64,000 nucleotides of DNA from Endozoicomonas euniceicola (lineage in GTDB: Bacteria; Pseudomonadota; Gammaproteobacteria; Pseudomonadales; Endozoicomonadaceae): positions 5,644,501 through 5,708,500 of the forward strand of contig NZ_CP103300.1 in NCBI RefSeq assembly GCF_025562755.1, read 5' to 3'. The position numbers were made by a program, and so were the translations under genes. The notes beneath the pieces are model-generated. The model was not told where the DNA came from and did no database searches. It saw only the letters and a list, made by a program, of their open reading frames with translations. Of the stretch, positions 17,621-26,910 are shown in pieces; within the stretch, counting starts at the first letter, position 1; each line of letters begins with the position of its first letter.

Positions 17621-19235
17621 GTAACTATTCAGCCCCCAAACGATAGACTGGAAATTTTGTGATTTTGTGCCATTTTGAAAGACAGTTTTCAGGCATCTAC
17701 CCGTCATGAGTCAACCCGCTCCCGAATTCCAGATTATCGTCGCTCTCCTTACTGCTGTGAACGAGCAACAGGAGCAGCTTACTCGTTTGAGTGAGCAGGT
17801 TTCAAAACTGGAAGCAGAGAACAAGGAGCTGAGCGACAGGCTCAATACTAACAGCAGAAACAGTAGCAAGCCTCCTTCTACGGATGGTTATGCCAAGCCT
17901 TCCGCCAAGAAAAAAGACTCATCTGGTACGACGCCAGACCCGGACAATGATCCGAAAGGCGAAAAGCCCAACCCCAAAAGCTTACGAGAGAAATCTGGTC
18001 GCAAGCCCGGTGGTCAAAGAGGTCATAAAGGCTCTACGCTTAGGCAGGTCGAAGACCCTGAGCGCACCCAATACCATCCGGTTATAGACTGCGAGAACTG
18101 CCACCGTTCATTACGTTCTTCTAAAATCGTCAAGCTAATCGAAAGACAGGTATTTGAACCTGGTCGTTTTGGTCACTTTGAAGTCACGGCTCATTTAGCG
18201 GAAGTCAAGAAGTGTGAGTGTGGTCATGTAACCCTCGGTAGCTTTCCGGAAGGCGTTGACTCCCATGTTCAGTATGGGCCTGCTACCCAGGCGCTGGCGG
18301 TGTATCTCTGCCAGTACCAGTTGGTGCCATACAAACGCGCTTCCCAGTTTTTCCTGGATATTTTCGGGCTGGATGTCAGTCCGGGTTCCATTTGTACGTT
18401 CCAGGAAAATGCCTATGATCAACTGGCCAGCACCGAGCAGGCAATTGTCGATGTTCTTAAGAACGCCCCCATTGCTGGTGCCGATGAGACAGGCATGCGG
18501 GTGGCTGGTTCGCTATGGTGGATGCACGTTCTGCGTAGTGAAAAATGGACGCTGTATCACCTTGATCCCAGTAAAGGTCACTCTGCCATAGAGTCAATGG
18601 GCGTCTTGCTGACTTTTGCCGGAATACTGGTTCATGACTATTACAAGGCTTACTTCCGCTATGCCGCTCTTCATGTGCTGTGCAACGCTCATCACCTGAG
18701 GGAGTTGCAGGGTGTTGTTGGCCGGGATTGCAACCATCTGGCTGCACGCCTTCAGCGGATGCTAAGGCTGGCTTGGCATCTCAGCACCGGTTTCAAAAAA
18801 ATTGGCATGGAGGCGATGCCAGATACTATTCGCCAACGGATTAGTTCGCTGTTCGAGCGGACTGCGAAAAGCGCTCAGGCCGGGGAAGCCGAATATATGG
18901 AACGCCTACGGCAACGGCGGGGCGACGACAAAGTGAGAAATACGAAAGTCTTTAACCTGTTCAAGCGACTGGTGAAATTCAAGGAAGAAACCTTGAGGTT
19001 CATGACTGACTTCAGAATACCCTTCGACAACAATGGCAGTGAGCGAGACATCCGGAATGGTAAGGTAAAACAGAAAATATCGGGATGTATCCGAAGTAAG
19101 AAAGGGGCGGAATGGTATAGCCGCATCCGAAGTTATGTCTCATCGGCGAAAAAGCAGGGGCATAACGTTTTTGAAGCTTTGCTTATTGCGATGAAGAATT
19201 ACAGCGATCAACCTTTGCTGGGTGCTGAATAGTTA
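17621..19235 (+). mobile_element. IS66-family element, single-transposase type
   Basis: Left end GTAACTATTCAGCCCCCAAA at 17621, right end (inverted) GTAACTATTCAGCACCCAG at 19235. It holds one transposase and no TnpA or TnpB, as in the ISBst12-like subgroup. The flanks do not show the expected 8-bp direct duplication. Instead CTGGAAC before the left end is mirrored after the right end. Confidence 0.8.
17706..19232 (+). CDS. IS66-family transposase
   Basis: Complete 508-residue DDE transposase. In order: an N-terminal leucine-zipper-like coil (about 15-50), a basic Ser/Lys-rich linker, the zinc-binding region with CENCHRSL and CECGHVTLG, then the catalytic domain with GADETGMRV, VHDYYKAYF and the last acidic motif NNGSERDIRNGKVKQ. 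All key residues are present and the frame is intact, so it could be active and may be the source of the deleted copy at 10.8 kb. It stops three bases before the end of the terminal repeat. Confidence 0.93.
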   Translation: MSQPAPEFQIIVALLTAVNEQQEQLTRLSEQVSKLEAENKELSDRLNTNSRNSSKPPSTDGYAKPSAKKKDSSGTTPDPDNDPKGEKPNPKSLREKSGRKPGGQRGHKGSTLRQVEDPERTQYHPVIDCENCHRSLRSSKIVKLIERQVFEPGRFGHFEVTAHLAEVKKCECGHVTLGSFPEGVDSHVQYGPATQALAVYLCQYQLVPYKRASQFFLDIFGLDVSPGSICTFQENAYDQLASTEQAIVDVLKNAPIAGADETGMRVAGSLWWMHVLRSEKWTLYHLDPSKGHSAIESMGVLLTFAGILVHDYYKAYFRYAALHVLCNAHHLRELQGVVGRDCNHLAARLQRMLRLAWHLSTGFKKIGMEAMPDTIRQRISSLFERTAKSAQAGEAEYMERLRQRRGDDKVRNTKVFNLFKRLVKFKEETLRFMTDFRIPFDNNGSERDIRNGKVKQKISGCIRSKKGAEWYSRIRSYVSSAKKQGHNVFEALLIAMKNYSDQPLLGAE

Positions 19236-19288
19236 CGTTCCAGACTCTTCGCCCTGGATCCACCATAAAGAGTCAAAAACATTAGTGA

Positions 19289-19972
19289 CTATCGAAAAAA
19301 TGGATAAATTTCAAAACCGTCATCAATTTTATTACAGAAAACGTAAAGGTGTGAATAATATTCAGCTAAAAAACTCATGAAATTATGCTTTTTATCGAAC
19401 CACATCTCTCCTACATCTGGATCAAAAAAACTGGCGTCATCATCACCAATCCAGGCAGAAACTGCATGACTCGAACTCCCCCGGAAATAAATAATGGCAT
19501 AACACTGGGTAAACCCAACTAATGCTTCATAAATAGCGCCAGGAGGTGGTTGTTTTTGGATGTGTTGGACGAATTTATAACTCCATCCTCCTACGGTCTT
19601 AGAGGAGCTCGCTTGTAAAACGTTATGATTAATAAGGACAGGAAACATTCCTTGACCCATCAAGAAGTTTTTGACGTTTTCAACCGTCGATAAACACTGT
19701 TGAAGATAGCCCGCTTTATGCCAAATGGTTACATCCAGGTTTGCATCAGATCTTATATGATTGGAAAGGCTGCCCTCATGAGCATGGTAAACAATCCATA
19801 AAGTACTGAGTGCCGTACAAACACCAGGTATATAACGTTTCAACTCTTGTATAGAGGATAAAGGTTCGTCTTGAGAGAATCTCCAAGTGATATGCCCATG
19901 ATGACGATTTACTAAATCAATAAGCCATTCTTCAAAAGTCACTTTCTTATCCGAACACAAGAATGTACACAC
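19289..19972 (-). CDS. YopT/AvrPphB-like (C58) cysteine protease candidate; possible type III effector
   Basis: 227-residue soluble protein from a GTG start. It carries the three catalytic neighbourhoods of family C58 in order: GVCTALSTLWI with Cys52, SSSHAVSAW with His169 and FFDPDVGEMWF with Asp184. In this family the enzymes are injected into host cells and cleave prenylated Rho GTPases or kinases. The start is uncertain because the frame stays open about 24 codons further up without an ATG; an N-terminal secretion segment may have been lost. It sits just right of IS66 and its codon use is AT-rich, suggesting transfer. No chaperone or secretion gene is nearby. Confidence 0.65.
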   Translation of the reverse strand: MCTFLCSDKKVTFEEWLIDLVNRHHGHITWRFSQDEPLSSIQELKRYIPGVCTALSTLWIVYHAHEGSLSNHIRSDANLDVTIWHKAGYLQQCLSTVENVKNFLMGQGMFPVLINHNVLQASSSKTVGGWSYKFVQHIQKQPPPGAIYEALVGFTQCYAIIYFRGSSSHAVSAWIGDDDASFFDPDVGEMWFDKKHNFMSFLAEYYSHLYVFCNKIDDGFEIYPFFR

Positions 19973-20356
19973 TCGAATCTCAAGCTTTCTCTGACCGAAT
20001 GAGAAGCTATGTGAATTCTTACGCTGGCCTCACTGCTTCCACTCAGGCTTTAAGGCTTCGCAGAGCTTTCATCGTAGCAACAGGAGGCTAGCTTAACCAA
20101 TCATGGTAGATGCAACTGATTTCCACAACTTTTTCCTCTACTTAAAGGCGATGAAGAACCTGAGACTGAGAGTCGAGTTTTAGGTTTTTCCCGAAGAACA
20201 CCCGGCAAAATAATCACTTGTATTTTGCCGGGTGCGTTAGAAAACGGGAAGAAAATAAGGGAAGTCGCATACAAAAATGCCCCATCGTCATCCCTGCGAA
20301 GGTGCTGGTATGTTATTGAGTGCCACTACCCTAAGCCTCGACGCTCGACGCTGCTT
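19973..20356. other. Intergenic region containing a strong stem-loop
   Basis: No gene recognised over 384 bases. It holds a perfect inverted repeat at 20199-20234 (arms CACCCGGCAAAATA, 8-base loop) with no T-run next to it, so it is not a plain terminator. Confidence 0.6.
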
Positions 20357-20677
20357 TTAGCTACTTTCCGGTTCAGTGGCTTCTTCCGTAGCTTCTTCTT
20401 CTGATCCTGCCTCTTCCTCTGTTTGTTCACCTTCCTGTGTAGACTTCATTTCAGCTTCGATCACAGGGATGATTTCTTTATCCAGAAAAATCTCCAGGTC
20501 TTTCATGATGACCTCTTTAACAGAATCTATATCGAGCGAGTCACCTTCTTCAATGCTTCCGGCAGAAACTATCTGAACGAGTTCTCTGACAATGCCTGTT
20601 AAATCTGAAGATAACTTATCTTTTAGTTTTGGAAGGATCAAACCCAGTTGGATTTTGAATGCAATATCATCTGACAC
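20357..20677 (-). CDS. Small acidic protein of unknown function
   Basis: 106 residues, not recognised. The first two-thirds is amphipathic helical (IQLGLILPKLKDKLSSDLTG, then EIFLDKEIIPVIEAEM). The last 25 residues are almost entirely Glu, Ala and Thr, giving a very acidic tail. No signal peptide or membrane segment. A GGGAG site precedes the ATG. It appears to be a single-gene unit. Confidence 0.6.
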   Translation of the reverse strand: MSDDIAFKIQLGLILPKLKDKLSSDLTGIVRELVQIVSAGSIEEGDSLDIDSVKEVIMKDLEIFLDKEIIPVIEAEMKSTQEGEQTEEEAGSEEEATEEATEPESS

Positions 20678-20876
20678 GGTTTAATAACTCCCGCACTGGT
20701 TCATCAAAGCTTTAAATATAGCAGTGAAGGCTTGGAATATTACTTTTTTAGAGGGCGTAACTTGACCAATCTTCTTCGGGGTATTTTCCATTGCCTGCCT
20801 GCTATGCTCCGGTAACCACTGCCCCCAAGGCCGCCTGTGTCAGTGAATCCACAGGAAACCTCTTGCCTCAGGTTTG

Positions 20877-21143
20877 TTAATCTTCTGCCCAGGGGAGTTC
20901 AGGCAGGGTATCAAGGTATTGGCTGTAACGCTTTTCATCAAAACTCATACCACCTTCAACCACATGGGTCATCTCTTGCCCTAGTGCGCAGGCGATGTAC
21001 TCCAGTGCTTCCTGTTCTGAGAAGCCCGTCATGCGGAGGCGCATCATGGTCTCTTTTACTTTTACCGGGTTGCCTTCATCCAGTTGATTCCGGGCAACGT
21101 CGATCAGCATTTCACCGGTAAAAAGAGTTTGATTATCTGTCAT
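20877..21143 (-). CDS. Small conserved-looking protein of unknown function
   Basis: 88 residues with no recognised domain. It reads as a compact helical protein (MLIDVARNQLDEGNPVKVKE, then GFSEQEALEYIACALGQEM) ending in a Trp/acid tail. It lies 74 bases downstream of the helicase gene on the same strand and may be cotranscribed with it. The regular helix pattern and good start make a real gene likely. Confidence 0.6.
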   Translation of the reverse strand: MTDNQTLFTGEMLIDVARNQLDEGNPVKVKETMMRLRMTGFSEQEALEYIACALGQEMTHVVEGGMSFDEKRYSQYLDTLPELPWAED

Positions 21144-21217
21144 GTTTATTACTGCTTCAGTAGGTTCAGTGAGTATATCAATTCAAATCAATAAATGATT
21201 TATTTGCTTATGTCTGT

Positions 21218-23626
21218 TTACGCTCTTTCAAACAAGTGCCTGACCTGTTCTGTTCGTGCAAATCGTTTTACGCCATGCTGACTGTCGAACAGAATCACAA
21301 AGTTACTGTCATTCACTTCAATCACTCTGCCGACACCAAAAATGCTGTGTCTAACCCTTGCGTCAGGTTGCCAGGGTTCATTGTCTGAGGCCGCGCTTGC
21401 CTGGTGCAGAGAAGACAGAACCGCCTGTCTGGCAGGGTGAGACCGGGCTTTGTTGTAGGACTGTCTTTTTTGCTGACTGAGAATGTCTTTGCGGGAAGGT
21501 ATTCTGGCAATGGCTTCTGCCAGCTCCGGACGAACTGCTTCCAGATAAAGACGACTTTGCCGGGTCAGGCCAGTCTGTTCCATGGCTTTTATCAGAGAGT
21601 CATTGTCGTTGTCGTGTAGATACTGACTGAAGGTTTGAGCCGCAGGAAGTGCCATTTCAGCCAGAAAACGACTGGGGGTGACTTTTTTGTCCTGTGCCCA
21701 GTTTGCTGACAGGGTATGAATATCGCCAGGGCAGGTGAACAGGTGTAATGTCTTTCTGGCTCTGGTCATGGCAACGTACAGCAACCGTCGTTCAGCCTCA
21801 AGGTCGTTGGCTGTTGGTCCGGCAAGGTCGTCTTCACGAACAAAGGGCCAGTACTTGCCGGTCAGCCCCGGAATAAAGACGACAGGCCATTCCAGTCCTT
21901 TCGCCCGATGGCTGGAGCTGAGGGTGATCAGTTGGTTGTCTGAACGACTGCGGGATCGTTCCCGGTTTTTCTGCTTCAGGACAGCAATATGCTGATAGCA
22001 TTCAGAGGGTGATACATTGAGCTGCCGGATGTAAGCAAGCAGTCCGTCAATTGCCAGCAGCTGTTCTTCAGTTCGCTGGTCATTAAGGCTCATGGATTGC
22101 AGACTGTCGCGCAATTCTGTCTGAATAATGTAGTTGTTCAGCAGTTTGGTGGTTGTTTCGCTGTCGCCACTTTTTTCCAGGTAGCTCCAGACTTTTCCGC
22201 GGATAGCGAGTTTCTTGCGCTGATAGTCTGAGATGCCAGTGAGTCGCTCTGAATAAAGGGACAGCGCTTTTCCATAGCCATCCTCAAGTCTTTTAAGGTT
22301 GTCAACCAGTTGTTCGGCAAGATGGGTTTTCAGCCCGATATGAGGCAGTGTCAATAATCGTTGTAGACGTTTCTGGCGCTGGTCAATGCTCATAAAATGG
22401 AATTGACCGCTGTTTAGCTCCAGTGCAGCCATTAGGGCGTCGATTTCGGGGCGCTCAAACAGTGACGGGCCGTCATGACGGTACGGTATTCCCCGCTCAA
22501 GCAGGCTCAATTCAATGGGAACAGCCTGCGCCCAGACTCTGACCAGTATGGCCAGTGCTTCCGGTACGGGTTGTTGCAGATGGTTAACCAGCGCCTTAAT
22601 AAGGGTGTCAGTTTCATCCTGACTCTGTGTGACCTCAATGTTTGAGGGGGCGTTATCATTATGAGCCTGACAAATAACATTTTTGCGGGCTTTGTTCCGG
22701 GCAATCAGATGGCTGGCAGCCATGGCAATACTGTGACCATAGCGGAAGGTGTGAGGCAGTGTCAGCTGGTCAACCTCAGCCTGTTGACCAAAGTCGTTTT
22801 CAAAATGGCTGAGGATATTGTTAATGTTCGCCCCGGCGAATTCGTAGATGGTCTGGTCAGGATCACCAACGGCGACCACTCTGGCCCTTGCTCCGGCAAT
22901 GATCTGGGTAAAGCGGTGTTGCAGGGTTGAGGTATCCTGATACTCATCAACAATAATGTAGTCCATCTTGTTCGTCACACGGGGCAGAATTTCCGGGTGT
23001 TGCTCAATCAGACAAACGGTGTCGTACAGCATATCGGTGAAGGTGATACGGCGATGCTCATGTCGCCACTGCTCAAAAGCGTAGAATATCGGCTGAAAAA
23101 AACGGAATTCATCAGGGTAGTTATTCTCTTTGAAGTATTGTTCTGGCGTCGTCAGAAAGGCTTTTACCGAATCAATAAACTGGATAACGCTTTCGATGTA
23201 TTTGGCCGTATCACTTTTCAGACGGTCTTTCATAGTACCGGGAGCAAACTGGAATATCAGGTTCCTGATCAGCAGTTCGGTCTCTTTGTCTCCCATTGGC
23301 TGACGTTCAAAGGGCGTTCTGAGCCCCCAGCTTTCGAGGGATTTTAACAGCCGCAGACCGGTTGAGTGGTAGGTTCTTACTTCAGGCAGCGGTATTTCGA
23401 CAGGCAGTGACTGCCTCACCAGCCTGTGCAGTTTGTCGCTGAAATCCAGCTGAGCCGATTTGTTAAACATCATGACCATTATGCGCCGGGCATCCGCGCC
23501 GGAAGCCAACAGGTTTTTGATCAGATGTGCCAGGGTCGTGGTTTTGCCAGAGCCTGCAACGGCGATGCACAGGGCGTGACCATTCTGGTGGCTGGCAACA
23601 GTTTGCTGATGAGGCGTCAGTTCCAT
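21218..23626 (-). CDS. UvrD/Rep-family superfamily 1 DNA helicase
   Basis: 802-residue ATP-dependent 3'-5' helicase. Motifs in order: Q-motif LTPHQQTVA, motif I AVAGSGKTTT (about 23-32), motif II IIVDEYQDTS (about 233), motif III AVGDPDQTIYEFAGA, motif IV-V SSSHRAKGLEWPVVFIPGLT and motif VI LLYVAMTRARKTLHLF. The C-terminus ends with a Tudor-like segment ARVRHSIFGVGRVIEVNDSN, as in UvrD/PcrA relatives. It is not UvrD itself by its start and likely serves repair or replication restart. A small unknown gene follows. Confidence 0.88.
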   Translation of the reverse strand: MELTPHQQTVASHQNGHALCIAVAGSGKTTTLAHLIKNLLASGADARRIMVMMFNKSAQLDFSDKLHRLVRQSLPVEIPLPEVRTYHSTGLRLLKSLESWGLRTPFERQPMGDKETELLIRNLIFQFAPGTMKDRLKSDTAKYIESVIQFIDSVKAFLTTPEQYFKENNYPDEFRFFQPIFYAFEQWRHEHRRITFTDMLYDTVCLIEQHPEILPRVTNKMDYIIVDEYQDTSTLQHRFTQIIAGARARVVAVGDPDQTIYEFAGANINNILSHFENDFGQQAEVDQLTLPHTFRYGHSIAMAASHLIARNKARKNVICQAHNDNAPSNIEVTQSQDETDTLIKALVNHLQQPVPEALAILVRVWAQAVPIELSLLERGIPYRHDGPSLFERPEIDALMAALELNSGQFHFMSIDQRQKRLQRLLTLPHIGLKTHLAEQLVDNLKRLEDGYGKALSLYSERLTGISDYQRKKLAIRGKVWSYLEKSGDSETTTKLLNNYIIQTELRDSLQSMSLNDQRTEEQLLAIDGLLAYIRQLNVSPSECYQHIAVLKQKNRERSRSRSDNQLITLSSSHRAKGLEWPVVFIPGLTGKYWPFVREDDLAGPTANDLEAERRLLYVAMTRARKTLHLFTCPGDIHTLSANWAQDKKVTPSRFLAEMALPAAQTFSQYLHDNDNDSLIKAMEQTGLTRQSRLYLEAVRPELAEAIARIPSRKDILSQQKRQSYNKARSHPARQAVLSSLHQASAASDNEPWQPDARVRHSIFGVGRVIEVNDSNFVILFDSQHGVKRFARTEQVRHLFERA

Positions 23627-23926
23627 AGAAAGTGATTACGACTGAAAGAGAGACTGGGGTAAAAAAGTAAAAACTGAATAGCCTGCTTATCGTAACAGAA
23701 TCTTAATGCCAGCGTTACAGCATCGTCTGGCAATTAATCAAAATGCAAACGCAATAAAAATAAATTAGAAATACTTTTTCGCTATTAAAAGCAACTTGCT
23801 ACGGCAATTCTTCTCCGAAGCAGTTGGAATGTCATAATATTAGTTCTATTGACTGAGAACGCCTGATACTGCAAGTCACGCTCAGTGGCTGCAGGTTTAA
23901 GCAGTACGGAGCAGGGAGGCTCAGAG
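23627..23926. other. Divergent intergenic region, no gene seen
   Basis: AT-rich 300 bases between the helicase and the membrane-protein gene; it should hold both promoters. No structured element was recognised. Confidence 0.5.
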
Positions 23927-24475
23927 ATGAAACAGCACCACTACTTGTTAGAAGACCTGAGAGCGGCAGAGGATGCCGTTGTAACGCTGGAAAATGCCGG
24001 CATTCCCCCCAGGCAGATTCATGTTTTCCATAATGATCACCTTGCCATGCAAAAACGCAATATGAATGATGCCAGCTTTATCAGTGAGCTGGATATTCTT
24101 CATGCGGGTGAGCGTGGTTTGCTGGTCGGTCTATTTGCAGCCGGGCTGGTGGCTTTCATTATCTGGGAGCTGATGGCTGGCCATGAAGTGGTGGCGATGG
24201 TCAGTGTTTTTGCTGGTCTCGTAGCGATGGGCTTTTGTACCTGGCTGGGCGGGATGATCGGCGCCAGTAGTGATAATTACCGGATTCAGCCCTATCACGA
24301 CCATATCGCAAAGGGTGGGAGTGTCATTATTGTTGATGTCAATCTGGGTAAAGAGTTGTTTGTTCTGGATACAATGGCCACCATTCATCCTGAAGCCCTG
24401 CATAAAGGGTTGAGCTCCTCAATTGATAATCCTGTGGCTGGTTCGTTCTTCCTGCGAAAGCGTGCAGAGTGGTGA
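23927..24475 (+). CDS. Inner-membrane protein with two central helices, unknown function
   Basis: 182 residues from ATG 23927, chosen for its GGGAGG ribosome site; the frame extends upstream to 23885 but with no such site. The N-terminal 60 residues resemble a ferredoxin-like sensor fold (LRAAEDAVVTLENAGIPPRQ followed by IHVFHND). Two membrane segments follow (about 70-90 and 95-118, the latter glycine-rich, WLGGMIGASS), then a second soluble domain with GGSVIIVDVN. This layout is like the stress-response proteins that couple a small alpha/beta domain to a glycine-zipper hairpin. The role is not known. Confidence 0.7.
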   Translation: MKQHHYLLEDLRAAEDAVVTLENAGIPPRQIHVFHNDHLAMQKRNMNDASFISELDILHAGERGLLVGLFAAGLVAFIIWELMAGHEVVAMVSVFAGLVAMGFCTWLGGMIGASSDNYRIQPYHDHIAKGGSVIIVDVNLGKELFVLDTMATIHPEALHKGLSSSIDNPVAGSFFLRKRAEW

Positions 24476-24520
24476 TCGGAACTGTTAGACTCGCATCCGG
24501 TAATCGAAGAGGTTTACCTG

Positions 24521-24949
24521 GTGCTTGTGACCATTTCCCGATATTCATTTCCCTATGAAGCCTGGCTGGCAAAAGGTTTGCTCGACAGTCAGGATATACC
24601 TGCGTTTGTTTTTGATGAGCACCTGATCGCAATGAACTGGCTTTACTCCAATGCCGTTGGAGGTGTTCGGTTGTTGGTGCCAGAAGCTTGTGTGGACTGT
24701 GCGAAAGAGTTGCTGACGTTGGAGGGTGTTGTAGAAGACGGTGAGGAGCATTACCGTTGCCAGCAGTGTGGAAGCTGCGATACAGAAATACAGTTGTCTG
24801 GTAAACGCCGGGCCTTTCTGATGTTTATGCTGATACAGTTTCCACTGTTTCCAGTCAGGGAGTTTTACTATTGCCGCACATGTGGTTGTAAAAGCGATCC
24901 GGTGTCGCGCATTCCCGGTTGTTATCTTGTTCCACCATTGCAAGACTGA
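24521..24949 (+). CDS. DUF2007-type protein with zinc-ribbon motif
   Basis: 142 residues from a GTG start with GAAGAGG upstream. The first 70 residues match the DUF2007 pattern (SFPYEAWLAKGLLDSQDIPA, then VGGVRLLVPEACVDCAKELL), proposed to be a small ligand-binding or signalling domain. The second half has Cys pairs CQQCGSCD and CRTCGC that could bind zinc, with a hydrophobic stretch AFLMFMLIQFPLF between them. It follows the previous gene by 45 bases in the same direction. Confidence 0.7.
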   Translation: MLVTISRYSFPYEAWLAKGLLDSQDIPAFVFDEHLIAMNWLYSNAVGGVRLLVPEACVDCAKELLTLEGVVEDGEEHYRCQQCGSCDTEIQLSGKRRAFLMFMLIQFPLFPVREFYYCRTCGCKSDPVSRIPGCYLVPPLQD

Positions 24950-25095
24950 TTCTGGTTGTTTGCCGCCTATTTTGCTGAATGTTCAAAGTTCTTGAACGAG
25001 CTGTCAGATCATTCGGAAAGTACTTTCTGTTCAATTTTGATCTTCTGAGTATAATGCGCAGCCAGTTTCTGGCTTCCTTCAAGGTGTTTTTCTCC

Positions 25096-26346
25096 ATGCA
25101 AGTTCTTATGAGCCTGGTTGGTATGGTCGCGATACTCGGTATTGCGTACCTGCTTTCCGATAACCGTAAAGCGATTAACCTTCGTACCGTTGGTGGTGCT
25201 TTTGCCATACAGGCGCTCCTGGGTGCTTTCGTACTCTATATCCCATTTGGTCAGACTGTCCTGTCTGGCATGACGAATGGCGTGCAGGCAGTATTAAACT
25301 ATGCCAGCGATGGTATTGGTTTTGTATTTGGTGATCTGGCGAATTTCAAAGTTGGCTTTATCTTTGCCATACACGTTCTGCCAGTGATTATCTTTGTGGC
25401 AGCCCTGGTGGCGGTTCTGTATCACCTGGGTGTTATGCAGAAGGTGATTGGTGTGATCGGCGGTGGTTTGCAGAAACTGTTGGGCACCAGTCGTACAGAA
25501 TCCCTATCCGCAGCAGGCAATATCTTTGTAGGTCAAACAGAAGCACCGCTGCTGGTTCGTCCTTATATTGCCAAAATGACTCAGTCTGAGCTGTTTGCCG
25601 TTATGGTTGGTGGTCTGGCTTCCGTTGCCGGTGCGGTTATGGCGGGTATTGCCAGCATGGGGGTAGACCTCCAGTACCTGATTGCAGCCAGTTTTATGGC
25701 GGCACCGGGTGGTTTGCTGATGGCGAAAATCATCAAACCTGAAACCGAAGTGCCTCATGATTCCGCTGAAGCCCTGGAAGAGACCGATGAAGAAAAGCCT
25801 GCCAACCTGTTTGATGCAGCTGCGGGCGGTGCGGCTTCCGGTCTGAAACTGGCGGCGGTGATTGGCGCTATGCTGCTGGCTTTCATCTCTCTGATCTCCA
25901 TGGCTAACGGTATCATGGGCTGGGTTGGAGGCTTTGTTGGTCAGCCGGACCTGAGCGTTGAAATGATTCTGGGTTACCTCTTCTCACCACTGGCGTTCAT
26001 TATTGGCGTACCCTGGTCTGAAGCTCTGAGCGCTGGTTCTTTCCTGGGCCAGAAGATTGTTCTGAACGAGTTTGTAGCGTTTTCTAACTTTGCTACTTAC
26101 GTCGATCCTGAAGCGGCTCTGGCAGCCGGTGTTGAAGTGTTCTCTGAGCATACTCAGGCGGTCATGACTTTTGCGCTGTGTGGTTTTGCTAACCTGTCTT
26201 CTATCGCTATTTTGCTGGGTGGTCTGGGTTCCATGGCTCCAAACCGTCGTGGCGACATTGCCCGGTTTGGCTTGAAGGCTGTGGCAGCGGGTACATTGTC
26301 TAACCTGATGAGTGCTACGATTGCGGGTCTGTTTATTGCTCTGTAA
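25096..26346 (+). CDS. nupC: NupC-type concentrative nucleoside transporter
   Basis: 416-residue proton- or sodium-coupled nucleoside importer of the CNT family. Start ATG 25096 (MQVLMSLVGMVAILGIAYLL) matches the usual marine NupC beginning and has AAGGTG upstream; the open frame from 24979 would add unlikely residues. Family motifs: GNIFVGQTEAPLLVRPYIAK (about 145-165, nucleoside site) and FVAFSNFATYVDPEA near 330, then CGFANLSSIAILLGGLG. About ten membrane segments. A Rho-independent terminator follows. Confidence 0.92.
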   Translation: MQVLMSLVGMVAILGIAYLLSDNRKAINLRTVGGAFAIQALLGAFVLYIPFGQTVLSGMTNGVQAVLNYASDGIGFVFGDLANFKVGFIFAIHVLPVIIFVAALVAVLYHLGVMQKVIGVIGGGLQKLLGTSRTESLSAAGNIFVGQTEAPLLVRPYIAKMTQSELFAVMVGGLASVAGAVMAGIASMGVDLQYLIAASFMAAPGGLLMAKIIKPETEVPHDSAEALEETDEEKPANLFDAAAGGAASGLKLAAVIGAMLLAFISLISMANGIMGWVGGFVGQPDLSVEMILGYLFSPLAFIIGVPWSEALSAGSFLGQKIVLNEFVAFSNFATYVDPEAALAAGVEVFSEHTQAVMTFALCGFANLSSIAILLGGLGSMAPNRRGDIARFGLKAVAAGTLSNLMSATIAGLFIAL

Positions 26347-26370
26347 GAAGAGGCTAAACCTGCACTTAAA

Positions 26371-26398
26371 AAAAGGCCGCATTTTGTGGCCTTTTTTT
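26371..26398 (+). terminator. Rho-independent terminator after nupC
   Basis: Stem GGCCGC/GTGGCC with a five-base loop followed by seven T residues, 25 bases after the nupC stop. Confidence 0.88.
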
Positions 26399-26910
26399 AT
26401 GGGAATTAAAAAATACTAAGCGAGTCGTATTCTGGATTTGCTGTCGTAAACCAAATAAGAATGATCGTATTCGGAAATATTCTAAATAAAAAAAATGCGT
26501 TGTTGATGTTTTGCTATTTTAAGAATGCCTGACAATCAGAAATCATTTTTGATCTGATCTAAATTTTGGACTGTCAAATACAGGGGATTCTTACTGTTAC
26601 CATTTGTTGTTATGTCAATAAAAATTTTATTTATAAAAGTCATCACAACTCACTATATCGATGTGGTGGCTTATATGGCTGCAGTGCCAATGTGCAGCGT
26701 ACTCCTTCACTTGCAGTAGTTTTTCTGTTCCGTTCCATGGTTTTAGTCTGATCAGGCTATAGACTTTGAATCCATTTTTTCTGTCACTTGTTTTATTGGA
26801 TGTTCGATGTGTGTGGTGTTTGCATTACCTAAATACTGTTAATGACATTGTACTCAATGGCTAATTGTCAAGGTTAGAAATAAGTTTTCAGGTTATTTTA
26901 CGGGTAGATC
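26399..26910. other. AT-rich intergenic region without a gene
   Basis: About 500 bases of AT-rich DNA ahead of the next exported protein. Short frames here have no ribosome site or family match. A weak palindrome, ATCAGAAATCATTTTTGATC, near 26535 was noted. Confidence 0.5.
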
